Source: Linnemannia schmuckeri
Taxonomy: Eukaryota > Mortierellomycota > Mortierellomycetes > Mortierellales > Mortierellaceae
DNA: 64,000 nt
Assembly (NCBI GenBank): GCA_029449235.1
Contig: JANATG010000007.1
Location: 930,001 to 994,000 of the forward strand
Direction of reading: 5' to 3'
Of this stretch, positions 1-11,465 are shown piece by piece. The notes below the pieces were generated by a model. That model made no database searches, was not told the DNA's origin, and saw only the letters and a program-made list of their open reading frames with translations. The translations under genes and the position numbers were made by a program. The stretch's first letter is position 1, and each line of letters begins with the position of its first letter.

Positions 1-104
1 TATTTGTAAATGTGCATTTGTCAGTAGGAGATGGCCTATTGCTTTTTTGTACAAATGGATGACTAATAGAGAGGATGCTCCTGTTTCTTGTTGGTAATCG
101 ATAG

Positions 105-547
105 TTGATGTGGGAGACAAGGATAATGGTGAGGCCAAGGAGCCAAGGACGATTGTCAGCGGCCTGGTCCGTCATGTTCCGAAGGAATATCTGGAGGGTC
201 GAGCAGTGATCGTGGTAGGAAACATGAAGCCATCAAAGCTCCGAGGAGTGATGTCTCAGGGCATGCTGTTGTGTGCGATGGAGCAGGACGAAAAAGGAGA
301 GGTGATCAAGGTTGGCCTGTTGGAGCCAGCAGAAGGTAGTCAGGCCGGGGACAAAGTCACGATTGAGGGCTTCACTGATTTGGAGACTGTCCCTGCGGCG
401 GTATTGACACCCAAGAAGAAGTGGTTCGAGAAATCTAGGATTCATTTCTCTGTGCAGGATGGTGTGGCCTATTACAAGGGATCACCCTTCAGGACTGTTC
501 AGGGACTGGTCCGCTGTAAGAGCATCTCCATGGGAGAAATCTCGTAA
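105..547 (+). CDS. Arc1p/AIMP1 (EMAPII-like) tRNA-binding protein, C-terminal part only
   Basis: C-terminal exon of an Arc1p/AIMP1/EMAP-II family protein; the gene begins left of the window. The reading frame enters after an AG acceptor at 103-104 and runs about 147 codons to TAA at 545-547. The segments RTIVSGLV, VVVGNMKPSKLRGVMSQGM and LLEPAEGSQAGD are the conserved core of the EMAPII OB-fold tRNA-binding domain, and KKKWFEKSRIHFSVQDG matches the conserved region after the OB fold. Family knowledge: these proteins bind tRNA and scaffold aminoacyl-tRNA synthetases in the cytoplasm. The visible part cannot separate an Arc1p/AIMP1 cofactor from a synthetase (for example MetRS or TyrRS) carrying the same C-terminal domain. 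The first in-frame ATG lies inside the domain, which supports an upstream exon rather than a start here. Confidence 0.85.
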
Positions 548-1390
548 GTTTTTAGTGTACTGAAAGCATAAAAATTCTTCAAAGCATCGAAATTGATATC
601 GCCACGGAGCAAGAAGATGACGGGAGCCTGGGACTCGATTGGCCATAGGCGGATCTATGTCACATGGAGATGGTTCGTTCTTTTTTGCTGTTATTGTTGC
701 AGTGTGTGTTTTCTTTCAATTTGGTTGGTTATCCAAGCAAGGGACGAAAAGGGACGAGAACACGAAAAACTAAGCAAACAGACGACAGATGGACGAAAAA
801 AGGCGAGCTGTGGCTGCCTGGACCCAAGTAAGACTGACTGAGAGAAATGAAAGCCAGCAGAAGATGAAAAAGATTTTGACTCTCCTCCAGAAATGGCGCC
901 ATCGCTCTGCCCGAAAATGAGAAACATCGCCTTGCCAATAAGTAGTCACATAGCACACCATTGACAGTTGTTGACTGGTACCACAACTCATACAAAAGAA
1001 GGCGACAAAGAGACCTCGACCCCTCATTCCTTCGCCCAACTTCCTCTCTCCCTCTCTCCCTCCCTCTCTCCCTCCCTCTCTCCCTCCCTCTCTCCCTCCA
1101 TCACTTCTCCATCGCCCCCTCTTCACTCTCTTTCCTGATCATAAACACTCTCTCCACTCTCTCCACTCTCTTCTCTCTCATACTACCTCTACTCTCTCTA
1201 CTCTCCTCACGAACACACACTTTCCTTCACACGCCGTAACGTCAATCCTTCGTGCACTCTATCTCTTTCTCTCTCCCTCACTCACTTCTCCACTTTCACT
1301 CCTTTGTTCATTCGACTCCCCTTTTGATACCCCCCTCCTGCTTTTCCCTTGCATACACACATACACATACACATACGCCTACCCTTGACT
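548..1390. other. intergenic, promoter side of the Met30/sconB gene
   Basis: No gene seen. From about 1030 to 1385 the + strand is strongly pyrimidine-rich. It includes a CCCTCTCT-type tandem tract at about 1040-1100 and ends in an ACACAC/ACATAC stretch just before the start codon at 1391. Such CT-rich leaders recur upstream of other genes in this window. Confidence 0.6.
1040..1100. repeat. CT-rich microsatellite/minisatellite
   Basis: Tandem copies of a CTCCCTC/CTCT unit upstream of the F-box/WD40 gene. The tract is visible directly in the sequence. It is probably part of the promoter or 5' UTR. Confidence 0.85.
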
Positions 1391-3578
1391 ATGGCACACC
1401 GCTCTCCTTCACCATCCCCTGCCCCTGTCGATTCAACTGACTTGTTAGCCCCTTCCCTGTGCCTGAACCCAGATGCAATTGCCGATCTGGCCCCTGTTCA
1501 ACCCTCAGAACACAACCTCCTCCCCTCCACCTTCCCCACTCTCACCTGGTCTGAACAGTCTTCCCTCCACCGCAACGTCTCATTGGGCGAGAAGCGCCTG
1601 TGCTACCGCCACCGCCCTGATCTCAGGTCCAAGCGGGCTGCAGATGAGTTCCAGCTTGAAGAGTTGCAACAGGTACAATATCTCCTCTCTTTCACTCTTC
1701 TTTTTTCAATCCAAACTAATCGTTGTCGTGTGTTCCATTACTATCCTTTTGCATGTTTAAATGTGCACGGTTCATGTCGTCTATCCCAAAATGACTAACA
1801 ACACTTATTCTCTGTGCACTCTTCCTTCCTCCCTTTGACAGGACATTAAGTTGCTCCCTAGCCAAGATCAACAGATTATCTCGCACATCTGGTCCCTCTT
1901 CGGATCTGCCCCAGCGAGCCATCGTCAGCTTGTCCTCAGCGGCCTCTTGACCCAGTGCTGCGTCCCCCAGCTCTCCTTCCTCTCCAACCACCTTCAACCA
2001 CTCCTCCGCATTGACTTCTTGACCATCCTTCCCCCAGAGATCTCTCTTCGCATCCTCTCCTACCTCGACGCCACATCCCTCTGCCACGCTGCTCAGGTCT
2101 GTAAGAGCTGGAGGCGCCTCGCTGATGATGATGTGGTCTGGCACCGGATGTGCGAGCAGCATATTGGTCTGAAGTGCACGAAGTGCGGATGGGGTCTTCC
2201 TCTGCTTGAGAAGAAGAAGGTCCGTGCAAAGCGCCAGGAGGAAATCGCTCAGACCCAAGTACGCCCTCTTCAAATCGACACATCCGCATCTTCCCATCCG
2301 CCATCGCCTTCACCTTCTATCTCGCCATCTTCGCCCACCTTCCCTGCCCGTCGTCGTAGTACCTCCAGCGATCTCGAGGCCGACTCTCGAACTGCCAAGC
2401 GTGCTCGTCATGGCTCTCGCTCTCCATCTCCTTCCTACGACTCGAATGATTACCCTGCGCCCCTCTTCCAGTCCCCAGTGCCGCCAGTCAAGCCCGAGGG
2501 CACGACCAAGCGGCCATGGAAGGAGATTTATTCCGAGCGCCTGATTGTTGAGCGCAACTGGAGAAAACGCAACTACAGGGTTAAACAGTTTCGTGGCCAT
2601 ACTGATGGTGTAATGTGTCTTCAGTTCGACGACTCTTTCCTCATCACAGGCTCCTACGACAACTCTGTCAAGGTCTGGAACATTGAGACTGGCGAGTGTC
2701 TCCGTACTCTCACCGGACATGCTCTTTGTGTCCGCGCTCTTCATTTTGACGAGGCCAAGCTCATTACCGGTTCGATGGACCGCACCCTCAAGATCTGGAA
2801 CTACCATACTGGCCAGTGCATCCGCACTCTTCAAGGACATACCGATGGTGTTGTCACTCTTGATTTCGACTCGCGCATCCTCGCCTCAGGATCCGTCGAC
2901 GCCACCATCAAGATCTGGAACTTTGCTACCGGTCAATGCTCGACTTTGAAGGGCCACAGCGACCTGGTCAACAAGGTTCAGATTTACAAGAAGGACTTTC
3001 TCTTCTCGACTAGCGATGATACTACCATTAAGTTCTGGGATATTGCCAGTCGTACCTGTCTCCAAACCTTCACTGGCCATGTAGGTCGCGTCCAATGCCT
3101 GCAGACTTCGGGAGACGCCCTGATCTCCATTCTTGCCAACCGTCATCATGGCAAGTTTGCAGCTTTGGAGACAGCCTCTCATGGCTCCAACAATGCCGTC
3201 GTTTCGCGGGCTCGCGCCACTTCGCCTGCCTACGAGAGCTCTTCGTCCGATTCGGAGACAAGAACCACTCGTTCCATTGTCGTCACTGGTGGTTTGGACA
3301 ACACTCTCAAGATCTGGGATGCCGAGACCGGGGCCTGCCTGAACACACTTTTTGGCCATGAAGAAGGTGTCTGGTCGCTTGCGTTTGACAAGCTCCGTAT
3401 CGTGTCTGGCAGTCTTGACAAGACCATAAAGGTCTGGGATACTGAGAGTGGCGAGTGCCTCTATACCCTTTCGGGTCCTGAAGGGCCAGTGACTTGTGTT
3501 GGTCTTGGTGACACCAAGGTTGTTGGTGGATCGGCCGACGGGTCCGTCTTCCTCTGGGACTATGGCGCCCATATGTAG
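1391..3578 (+). CDS. MET30: F-box/WD40 protein, Met30/sconB type (SCF substrate receptor)
   Basis: Two exons, 1391-1672 and 1842-3578, predicted 672 aa. The intron has GTACAA/ACAG ends and keeps phase. An F-box (about residues 151-197, LPPEISLRILSYLD...VVWHRM) is followed at once by the CTKCGWGLPLLE block, then RPWKEIYSERLIVERNW before the propeller; that combination is characteristic of the Met30/sconB/Scon-2 subfamily. A Ser/Pro-rich linker (about 235-315) precedes seven WD40 repeats (about 343-672) with repeated GHxxxV...VWD/IWN signatures. A low-complexity insertion (about residues 505-555) lies between two blades. Family role: substrate receptor of a nuclear SCF ubiquitin ligase controlling sulfur-amino-acid gene expression through bZIP activators. 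The start is the first ATG of exon 1; an upstream in-frame ACATAC-rich extension lacks an ATG and is not used. Confidence 0.93.
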
Positions 3579-3844
3579 AATCATTATATAGAATCGAAAA
3601 AGCCAAAAACATGTAATATACTTGTACCATAGCACACAAAGTTACCCGTCGTTTATCATGGTTATGGCGCAATCGAGCGTAGGAAACTAGTTTTGCTTTG
3701 AGGAGGGACCTTGCATCACCACGGATTCAAACATCATCCATCGTGCACGTGACGTAAACAAGAAAGAGTCCGAAAGGAAGTGGCTAGAAAAGGCAAACTC
3801 GAGAGAGGGCATTGTCTGAAATCACCACTCTTTCCTAACCCACC

Positions 3845-5532
3845 ATGTCTGCCATCCTCAACACCCTGACAAAGGTCGCCATCCCCATTGGAGCTGCTGT
3901 TTCCTTCCTGCAGTACAGCATGTACGATGGTAAGAAACGAGACTAAAAGCAAACAAAAGCCGACAAGATCCTTTTCCGTTGTCGCTTCTGTTAGGGCTGA
4001 GGATCTCTCTTGGCTTGAAGAGTTTCCGATCACAAAATAATCACCGGCAACAGCAGGGCCTCAAGCAGGAGTAACGGACATTTGGGCAGCGAAACGCTAG
4101 GCAGGACCTTGAAGGAATCAACTTTCGTGGACACAAACATAGATCGGACGTTGTGGATGTGTGTTTGCTCGCATAAGTAGTTTTCTGCACCCTGGTTACT
4201 AGGTTGTTGTGACGGTGGCTGCGCGCTGTTGTGGTTGAAAAGGTCTGAACAACTATCGATCGGCCAACTACTCCCTATCCGCTCCTCGCCCTTCTGAACC
4301 CTCAGAAACCAGATTCTAAACGACACTCTTTTGGTCCTTCGCGGCTATTCATTGGAGAGCAAGTCATAGTAGCTGTTCCAACTTGCGCTCGTCTAACCAC
4401 AACCAACTCTTACGTTGACTTTCTCTCTCTTGAATAGTCCAGGGAGGATACCGTGCTGTTATTTTCGACCGTCTGGAGGGAGTCAAGCCCACCCCCGTTG
4501 GTGAGGGCACTCACTTCTTGGTCCCCTGGTTGCAGCGCGCGATCCAGTTTGACGTTCGCACCAAGCCCCGCAACATTTCGACAACAACTGGATCAAAGGA
4601 TATGCAGATGGTCACCTTGACCCTTCGTGTCCTCCACAGACCCGAGGTCAAGAACCTCTCCCAGATCTACCAAGGACTCGGCTTGGACTATGACGAGCGT
4701 GTCTTGCCCTCGATCGGAAACGAAGTTTTGAAGTCGATCGTTGCCCAGTTCGATGCTGGTGAGCTCATCACCCAGCGTGAACTTGTCTCTTCCAAGATCC
4801 GTGAGGACCTTGCTAAGCGCGCAAGAGAGTTCCACATCGAGCTCGAGGATGTCTCTATCGTATGTTTCCTGCATTGTTTTTTTTCTTGCTTTGATGACTT
4901 TAGTTGCTACGATCTGCATTGTAGTGGAGACGAGCCGAGGTACTTGTTTGCAAGAGGAAGGTGCTAACACAAAGGGATTGCTTGGCCTTTTTACCATTAG
5001 ACTACCATGACTTTTGGTCGCGACTTCACCAATGCCGTCGAGCAGAAGCAGATTGCTCAGCAGGAGGCCGGTATGTGTTGGTTACAGGGAGTTGCATTTT
5101 GTTCGACTGTATTTCTGCCAGAATTTTGGAGGACAGTTTTTAGCTGACGTATTGTATCGTTCTTCCTTTGTAACTTCTAGAGCGCGCCAAGTTCATCGTC
5201 GAGAAGGCCGAGCAGGAGAAGAACGCCGTCATTATCAGAGCTGAGGGTGAAGCGTAAGTCGAATTCAATATGACTTCTGACTTTTTAACTTTGTCGACGA
5301 TGATACTGATGTTCATTGTCAACTGACTTATCTGTTACGTTCATATCTTTTTTTTTCTAGCCACGCTGCCGAGATTATTTCCGCATCATTGGAGAAGGCT
5401 GGTGCTGGTTTGATTGAGCTCCGTCGTATTGAGGCTTCCAAGGATATTGCCGGCACCTTGGCCCAGGCCAAGAACGTCACTTACCTTCCCAACCAGAAGG
5501 GCAACAACATGTTGTTGAACCTCCCTGTCTAA
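3845..5532 (+). CDS. PHB1: prohibitin-1
   Basis: Five exons: 3845-3929, 4438-4859, 5001-5070, about 5182-5254 and 5361-5532. They join in phase to 273 aa, the usual length for PHB1 (about 272). The N terminus holds a short hydrophobic membrane anchor (IPIGAAVSFLQYSMYD), followed by the PHB/SPFH domain (YRAVIFDRLEGVK, EGTHFLVPWLQRAI, IRTKPR-like VRTKPRN) and a C-terminal coiled coil (QQEAERAKFIVEKAEQEK). Family role: with PHB2 it forms ring complexes in the mitochondrial inner membrane that stabilise newly made respiratory proteins and modulate the m-AAA protease. The first intron (508 nt) is unusually long for this window. An AATAAA signal lies at 5573-5578, just after the stop. Confidence 0.96.
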
Positions 5533-5749
5533 GTTACAGCGAGCATTGGATACAACGAGCAGCAGGAAGACTAATAAAATATCATTTGAACACTACTCAC
5601 GAGATCCTCGCAACGTTTCTGTTCTTGTTGTTTCTCTTATTTGCATGCTCTGGATCATGCTGCACGTGATCTGTTGAAAGTCTACTTATTTGGAGAAGCC
5701 TGGACTTTTGTGCATCTGAATCTCTTTCCTCAACAACTTATTTTCTACA

Positions 5750-8700
5750 ATGACCGCCATGGCAGTTCCAACGCTCGCACAGGTCGAAGAGGCATGTACT
5801 GAAATGTCGACAGCACGGAGTCAAGGACAGAATGCCACCAAGACATCGTAACAGGATGGTTCATTAGCATCAAAGACAACGCAGCCGTTTTAGCTCACAC
5901 TGAACTGCAAAGCTCGTGGAACGTTCGCGCTCAAAACACGACCCTTGCTGACACGCCTGTCGTTTCTTATTGATAAAATAAAACAATAGCTGATCCAACA
6001 ATTCTACTCCAGCCAGGATGCCGCCTATCAAAAGTCAGCGCAGGAATATTTGCACAATCTTCAAAAGGAAGGCTTTGCATGGGAACTGGCACCTCACCTC
6101 TTGTCGTCTCAGGTACGCGTCTGCCCTATCCTGTCTCACTCTTACCCTCGTCTCTCATCTCTCTTTCTTTGTGGCGCATCATATGCCGAAGTGACTTGAG
6201 CAAATCCATGAAGGGGACGTGATGGATCTAACGACTATGCTTCATCTATCGCTAAACTTGGATATAAACGTGGCTATGGTGCAAATAGAGCGAGAACAGT
6301 CAATTCTTTGGTGCACATACTTACCAAGTCAAGATTTCTCGGGATTGGTGAGTTGCTTTGATTGTGCTAAGAGGAGTTAAAGGTGTCCTTCAATATTGGT
6401 TATAGTGAAGGCTTACAGACTGTATTCCTTTTTTTTTTCTTGCGCGATAGGAAAACGATACCAGAGGACAGACTGGAATGGATGCGGGAGGAACTCATTC
6501 GATGGATTGTGCGCTTCTCGAACGGACCAGCCTTCATCAGGACTAAGCTATGCCTCGCTGTAAGTCACATTCGAAGTCTTTGAATAATTAGCTCCGCCTA
6601 CGATCACAGTTGTTGCCGTTTGCCGTTTGGAGAAGATTTATCGCTAGAGATTGACGCAACGTCTTGTTTCTTTGTGTTGTTATAGTTATCGGCGTATGCA
6701 ATGAAGGCGGTACCTACACATTGGTCAAACTTCATTCCAGGGATTTATCAGGACCTTCGATCGCGCGTCAATCGGACCGTGGACGGCGTCTTTATGACGC
6801 AACAGGCGATGGAGTTGGCTTTGCTCGAGTTTCTGACGATCGTCCCTGAGGAGCTCGGACGGGTAGAGATCGAACCAGTGAGAAAGTATGAATCCTGCAG
6901 CTTTTTGATCGGGCAGTTGTGCGCAACCGACAGTGATAGTGCTCGATATTGACATGTCTTCTTTGGGTTTCTGGTTTTTTCGCTATTTTATAGAGTTCGG
7001 TTGTCGAGCGAGGTAACGAACGGGCTGCCGGTTATCATCTCTTTTATTCAAGAAATCCTTGTTGGGAATAACGTTTCGTCAAAACCAAAGGCTCTTGTCT
7101 GCCTCCGGAGCTGGGTGCAATACGGTATTTCGTTCGAGTATGTGACACGGAATCATATTCTCGGAAGTCCACATAGGTACAGTCCGACAGAGGACGACAG
7201 CGCTGATTGACATTCTATATATTTTTTTTTGTTTTTACTAGTGTCATTCAACCAATTCTTGGATTGGCACTAAACTCGTTGCTGGACGATAACACGTTTG
7301 ACGCTGCTGCAGAGGTTTGGTCAGAGATCATGTCATCCAAAGCGGCCTCAAAACACCAGGATACTATTTGCGAGGGTCTCATGCCATGCTTTGCAAGTGA
7401 ATGGGCAAGAGCGAAACATTTGGAATCTGTTCAAGGTACGTGTAATGATATGCGGCAGTTGTGTGCAGTCAATGAAAGTTATCAGCTCTGGCGAGGTATT
7501 AATCCGGATTCTATTCATTCCGAACTAGCTGAAAGCGAGGATATTAGTAGGAGTCTTTGTCAACTTTTGTCAACATTCGGAGATAACTTTTCGGACTGGA
7601 TCGCAGCAAAGTTCCTTCGGCCAGACATTCAAGTGTACCTGGAGATGATGATGGGATTTGCTGGGTTTCCTGGATATTATGCAGAGGATGAGACAACCAG
7701 CGACTTGACCCTCAACTTTTGGTACATGCTTCAAGAGTCGCTCAGCGAATTGTCAACAGAGGATCTCGAGGATGGTGGTCGTGAGAGCTTTGATGAGGAC
7801 CGACAGATCATCCTCTCGAGCATTTCTTCTGCATCATCTATCACTGGTTTGGACAAACCTTCTCTGCAAGCGATCAAGGCGGCATCGATCCGTGTCTACA
7901 TTCGGTTGACAGAGGTTCTTAGGAGAAAACTGGAGTACCCAACACAACGCGAGTGGCTGTCATGGACGCGAGACATTCGACAAGAGTTTTCGGGGCATCG
8001 GCAGGAGATTGCCGACACGCTGATCAACTCGTACCATGTCCTCCATGAGCAAATTCTGTCGTTGCTTATTGATACGTGCTCTCAGCAGTTGGATGGAATC
8101 CAAAAAGCGTCTTTGTCAGGGATCAACTTGGCAGAGAACGCGCAGCTGGAACTGGAGCTTATGCGATTGGAGGCAACTCTCTATTGCTTGAAAGCTCTGT
8201 CAGAGGTTGTTCCACACACCGAGAGTGTGCAGATGCCTCGGTTCTTTAGCGACCAGATATTTGGTCGCCTGCCAATTAATGTTGTATGTCGGGCGCGTGA
8301 AACCGCCTTGACCTTGATTGGTATGTTGTCGCTTCTTTTATTCTGTCTGATTATGATAAACGATATTGACTTTTGAAGACTAATGAAGGAAGATGGTATG
8401 CTTGTAGGCTCATATGCGGACTGGTTCAAGGTGCACCCACAATTCTTGTTGCCAGCACTGAACTTTGTGATTCCAGCTCTGGAGGTGCCTCAGCTGGCGC
8501 CATATGCTGCCAAGGCACTGAAGAACATTTGTGACACTTGTCGTGAGTCGTTGGTTGAGGCCATCGACGCATTCATGACCGTATTTGCAAATGTGGAGAA
8601 GGCTATCGACCCATCAATTAAGGGCAGTGTTGTGTACTCAATCGCCACTGTCATTCAAACTCTCCCCGTAGAGCGAAGCATAGGGCCACTTGTGGTAAGT

Positions 8701-10500
8701 TATCTGTTCATTTATTTATTTCGAACTTGCGCAAAGCTACCAAAATGAAGCTCATTGACCCTAAATTGTTTTTGTGTCGATTCTAGGGATTGCTGGGAGA
8801 CATCTTTACGCGATCAAATGAGTGTATGGAGAACAGGAAACAGAGACTCGAAGGAGGAAATAGTGAGGCAGCACGAACCCAGGTGGCAGCCGCAAACGGA
8901 GAGACCGAGCTGGAGCCATTATCCGCCTTGATGCTTGTTCAGTTGGAGTTCTTGCTGTCATGTTGCAAGGGTCTCCAGTCACCTGTTGAAGATGAGATCC
9001 GGACAGGGGATGAGCGGATTCAGTTGTACCAGCGGGTTTCCGAAGATCGTGCTCACGCGTTGGCTGCAGGAGGCATGACGGTTGAACTTGCACGGTCCAT
9101 GGAGCAAGTCATCCAAGGAGTTGTGATGTTGTGGCCTCATGAGCTGGAAATTATGGAGGTAACTTCCTTTGTCATCGACATTATAGTTTCGTATTTCAAG
9201 GTCCCAATACAGGAACTGACACTTGGGACTCATCTTCATTCACGTTTGTAGAAAGTGTGCCAGATCGTAAAGACGATGATGACAGCGTCACAATTCTCAC
9301 CGCTCTACCTGCCGTTCCCAGTCCTGATTCGCGTAATCGAGAGTGGATTCCGACAGTATGCGTACCCTTGCTGGCTGGATGCAGCAGCCAAGATCGTCTC
9401 AGTTTATTACTTTGAAGCTACAGGTGGGCCTTTGGCATCCAAACTGGGCTCGGGAGTGTCACAGGGCTCTGGATCGACATATCAAGGATCTGTCGTTGTG
9501 GATCTGGATAGTCCACCGATATCAAATGGGGTTGCTCGACAACGGGGCGCTGCAGAGTTGGAGAACGAAGCAGCGTTCACGCATCTGTTAGCTGCCGTGG
9601 TGAGCAGGACGATGGACGGCATGCAGTCTATGGCAGGTACGTTTTCAGTTCAATAACGTTACTTTCAGTACAATCGTTAAGTTGAGGAGAGAGAATGAAC
9701 TAACGTCGGAGATAAAAACTAAAGCCAAATTGATCTTTATTTCTCCACAGATATGGAGGAGTACCCCGATGTGATCCACTCGTTCTTTGCGGTTCTTTCA
9801 CAGGTATTACTATGTTTTGTATCCCTTATGTCAGTAATTGCTTCGTTAGTACAAAACTAGCTTGGTATGATTAAAAAAAAACTTTGGGGTTGTACGTTGA
9901 TCTAACTACTAACGTTTGCATAAATTTTTTCTAGTTTGTACGCCATGCACCCCTCGCGTTTTACAGTATCCCACCAGAGCAGACTGAGAACCTAATGAGT
10001 TTTGCGATTGCAGGATTGGCCCTCCAAGAACGCCTAGCCTTGAAAGCTACCCTTCTGTTCTTGGTAAGTCATGTTTCTAAGGTCGTTATTTTCATGCTTT
10101 TTTGTTTGCCCGCATTATGCATTATTTGAGTTATGGAAAACAGCTAATCCAGTGGTCATTGTATTTCGTAGATCGAGTTTGTAAACCAGAGTTTTGATTT
10201 CCCTGAGTTGAAGCAACGAGTTGATGGTCTCATGGCCAGAATCGGACCCCAGATGATGCGCGGCATCTTGATTGTAAGTCGAACAACCCTCTCTCTTTGC
10301 GTTCGTCCCTTGTCTTCATCGATCCGTAAGTGAACTGACACAACATATTTTTTGTTCGTAAAAAAAATGCGCCAATTAGGGTGTTGGCGGCCACGTTCCT
10401 CGAAGCATGGTGCCACAGTTGAACGACTCGTTGTACCCCCTGATTGGAAAGTATCCCCAGGAGTGCCGAAACTGGATGCAGGCGTTGCTCGCTGAGGTTT

Positions 10501-10537
<37 letters not shown>

Positions 10538-11025
10538 TCTTGTTTGTTATATCGGGGCATTGTTTCTAGTGGATTAAAGCTCATAGAGATCGTTTGTATT
10601 CGAAATTGATCTGCTTCTTTTACTTTTTTCTTGAGGATAGCCTGGATTCCCGTCTGTCCATGCAGACCAAGCGTCAAAAGAAAAGTTCATCAAGGGTGTC
10701 CTGCAGTAAGTCCTTTTTTTGTGGTGAAATGAGGAGATGAGTACAGTCAGGGGAGTGAGGAGAATAGAAGTGGATATACTCGAAAAAGGCAATGCAAGAA
10801 AGAAAGGAAAAAACATCGCGCATATCGCGTAAAGAAAAGGAGGAAAGCGCGGTGGATTTTTACTGATAGATAACTAATCATCATTATCACCGCTATTGTT
10901 TCGACTCTTGTTATCTATCTATGCACTTTAGAACTCGAAGCCCGAAGAGGTTCAAGGACGAGGTGCACCAGTTCTCGAACAAGTGTCGACAGTTGGATGG
11001 TTCTGTGTTTGGGTCAGCGATCTAA
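5750..11025 (+). CDS. IPO13: importin-13 type karyopherin-beta
   Basis: About 17 exons, predicted near 1085 aa: 5750-5791, 5990-6112, 6300-6347, 6451-6559, 6686-6885, 6994-7137, 7242-7435, 7529-8320, 8408-8694, 8787-9158, 9252-9636, 9751-9803, 9935-10063, 10172-10273, 10380-10496, 10641-10705, 10932-11025. It consists of HEAT-type helical repeats. Diagnostic matches to importin-13 rather than transportin-3 are QFFGAHTYQVKISRDW near the N terminus, LGFAGFPGYY-like MMGFAGFPGYYAEDE in the middle, LTLIGSYADWFKVHP, and the C-terminal EPGFPSVHADQ...CRQLDGS. Family role: RanGTP-dependent bidirectional nuclear transport (imports Mago-Y14 and UBC9, exports eIF1A in animals). Two oddities: intron 1 appears to be GC-AG, and the exon 2/3 junction does not keep phase with canonical sites (2 nt are missing), so the N-terminal 60 residues are uncertain. 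The 7436-7528 intron is stop-free and a multiple of three. Confidence 0.88.
10502..10535. repeat. poly(T) run (34 nt) inside an importin-13 intron
   Basis: Uninterrupted T run just after the donor of the intron preceding the PGFP-encoding exon. It is one of several runs of more than 30 nt in the window. Confidence 0.9.
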
Positions 11026-11301
11026 AAAGACAGAAAGTGCTTCAAGTGGTTTCTTTCCACCTCTCGTTGCTTCGTAGTGTAATTGTGTGGGACACTGTTG
11101 GGCCAAGCAGCAAGAAAAGTCACACGGACACAGGACCCAGGACACAGGACACACAGAAAAAAAAAAATAAAAAGTGTGGGGTTGCAAACCTTCTTGCCAT
11201 TTTGCCATTGGACCAGAAACGCAAAGGGTGACGGGGAAAAGTACGTGTTGTTGCTGTTTGCACCAATGCTAACATTTTATTTTATGTTATTTTCTGGGAA
11301 G

Positions 11302-11336
<35 letters not shown>

Positions 11337-11465
11337 ATGGGGAGGTGGGGTAGAAGAATGCTAATGACAAGAAACGGGACTAAAAAACGACTACAAGGGA
11401 AAATGCATAATGCTTATGTACGAATGAAAGAATGGAACAAGAGGAAGAGGCTGCTGTCGGACAGT
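11026..11465. other. convergent intergenic region with poly(T) run
   Basis: Lies between the 3' ends of importin-13 (+) and the 259-aa orphan (-). It contains a 31-nt T run at 11305-11335 and short A runs. No coding sequence was recognised. Confidence 0.6.
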
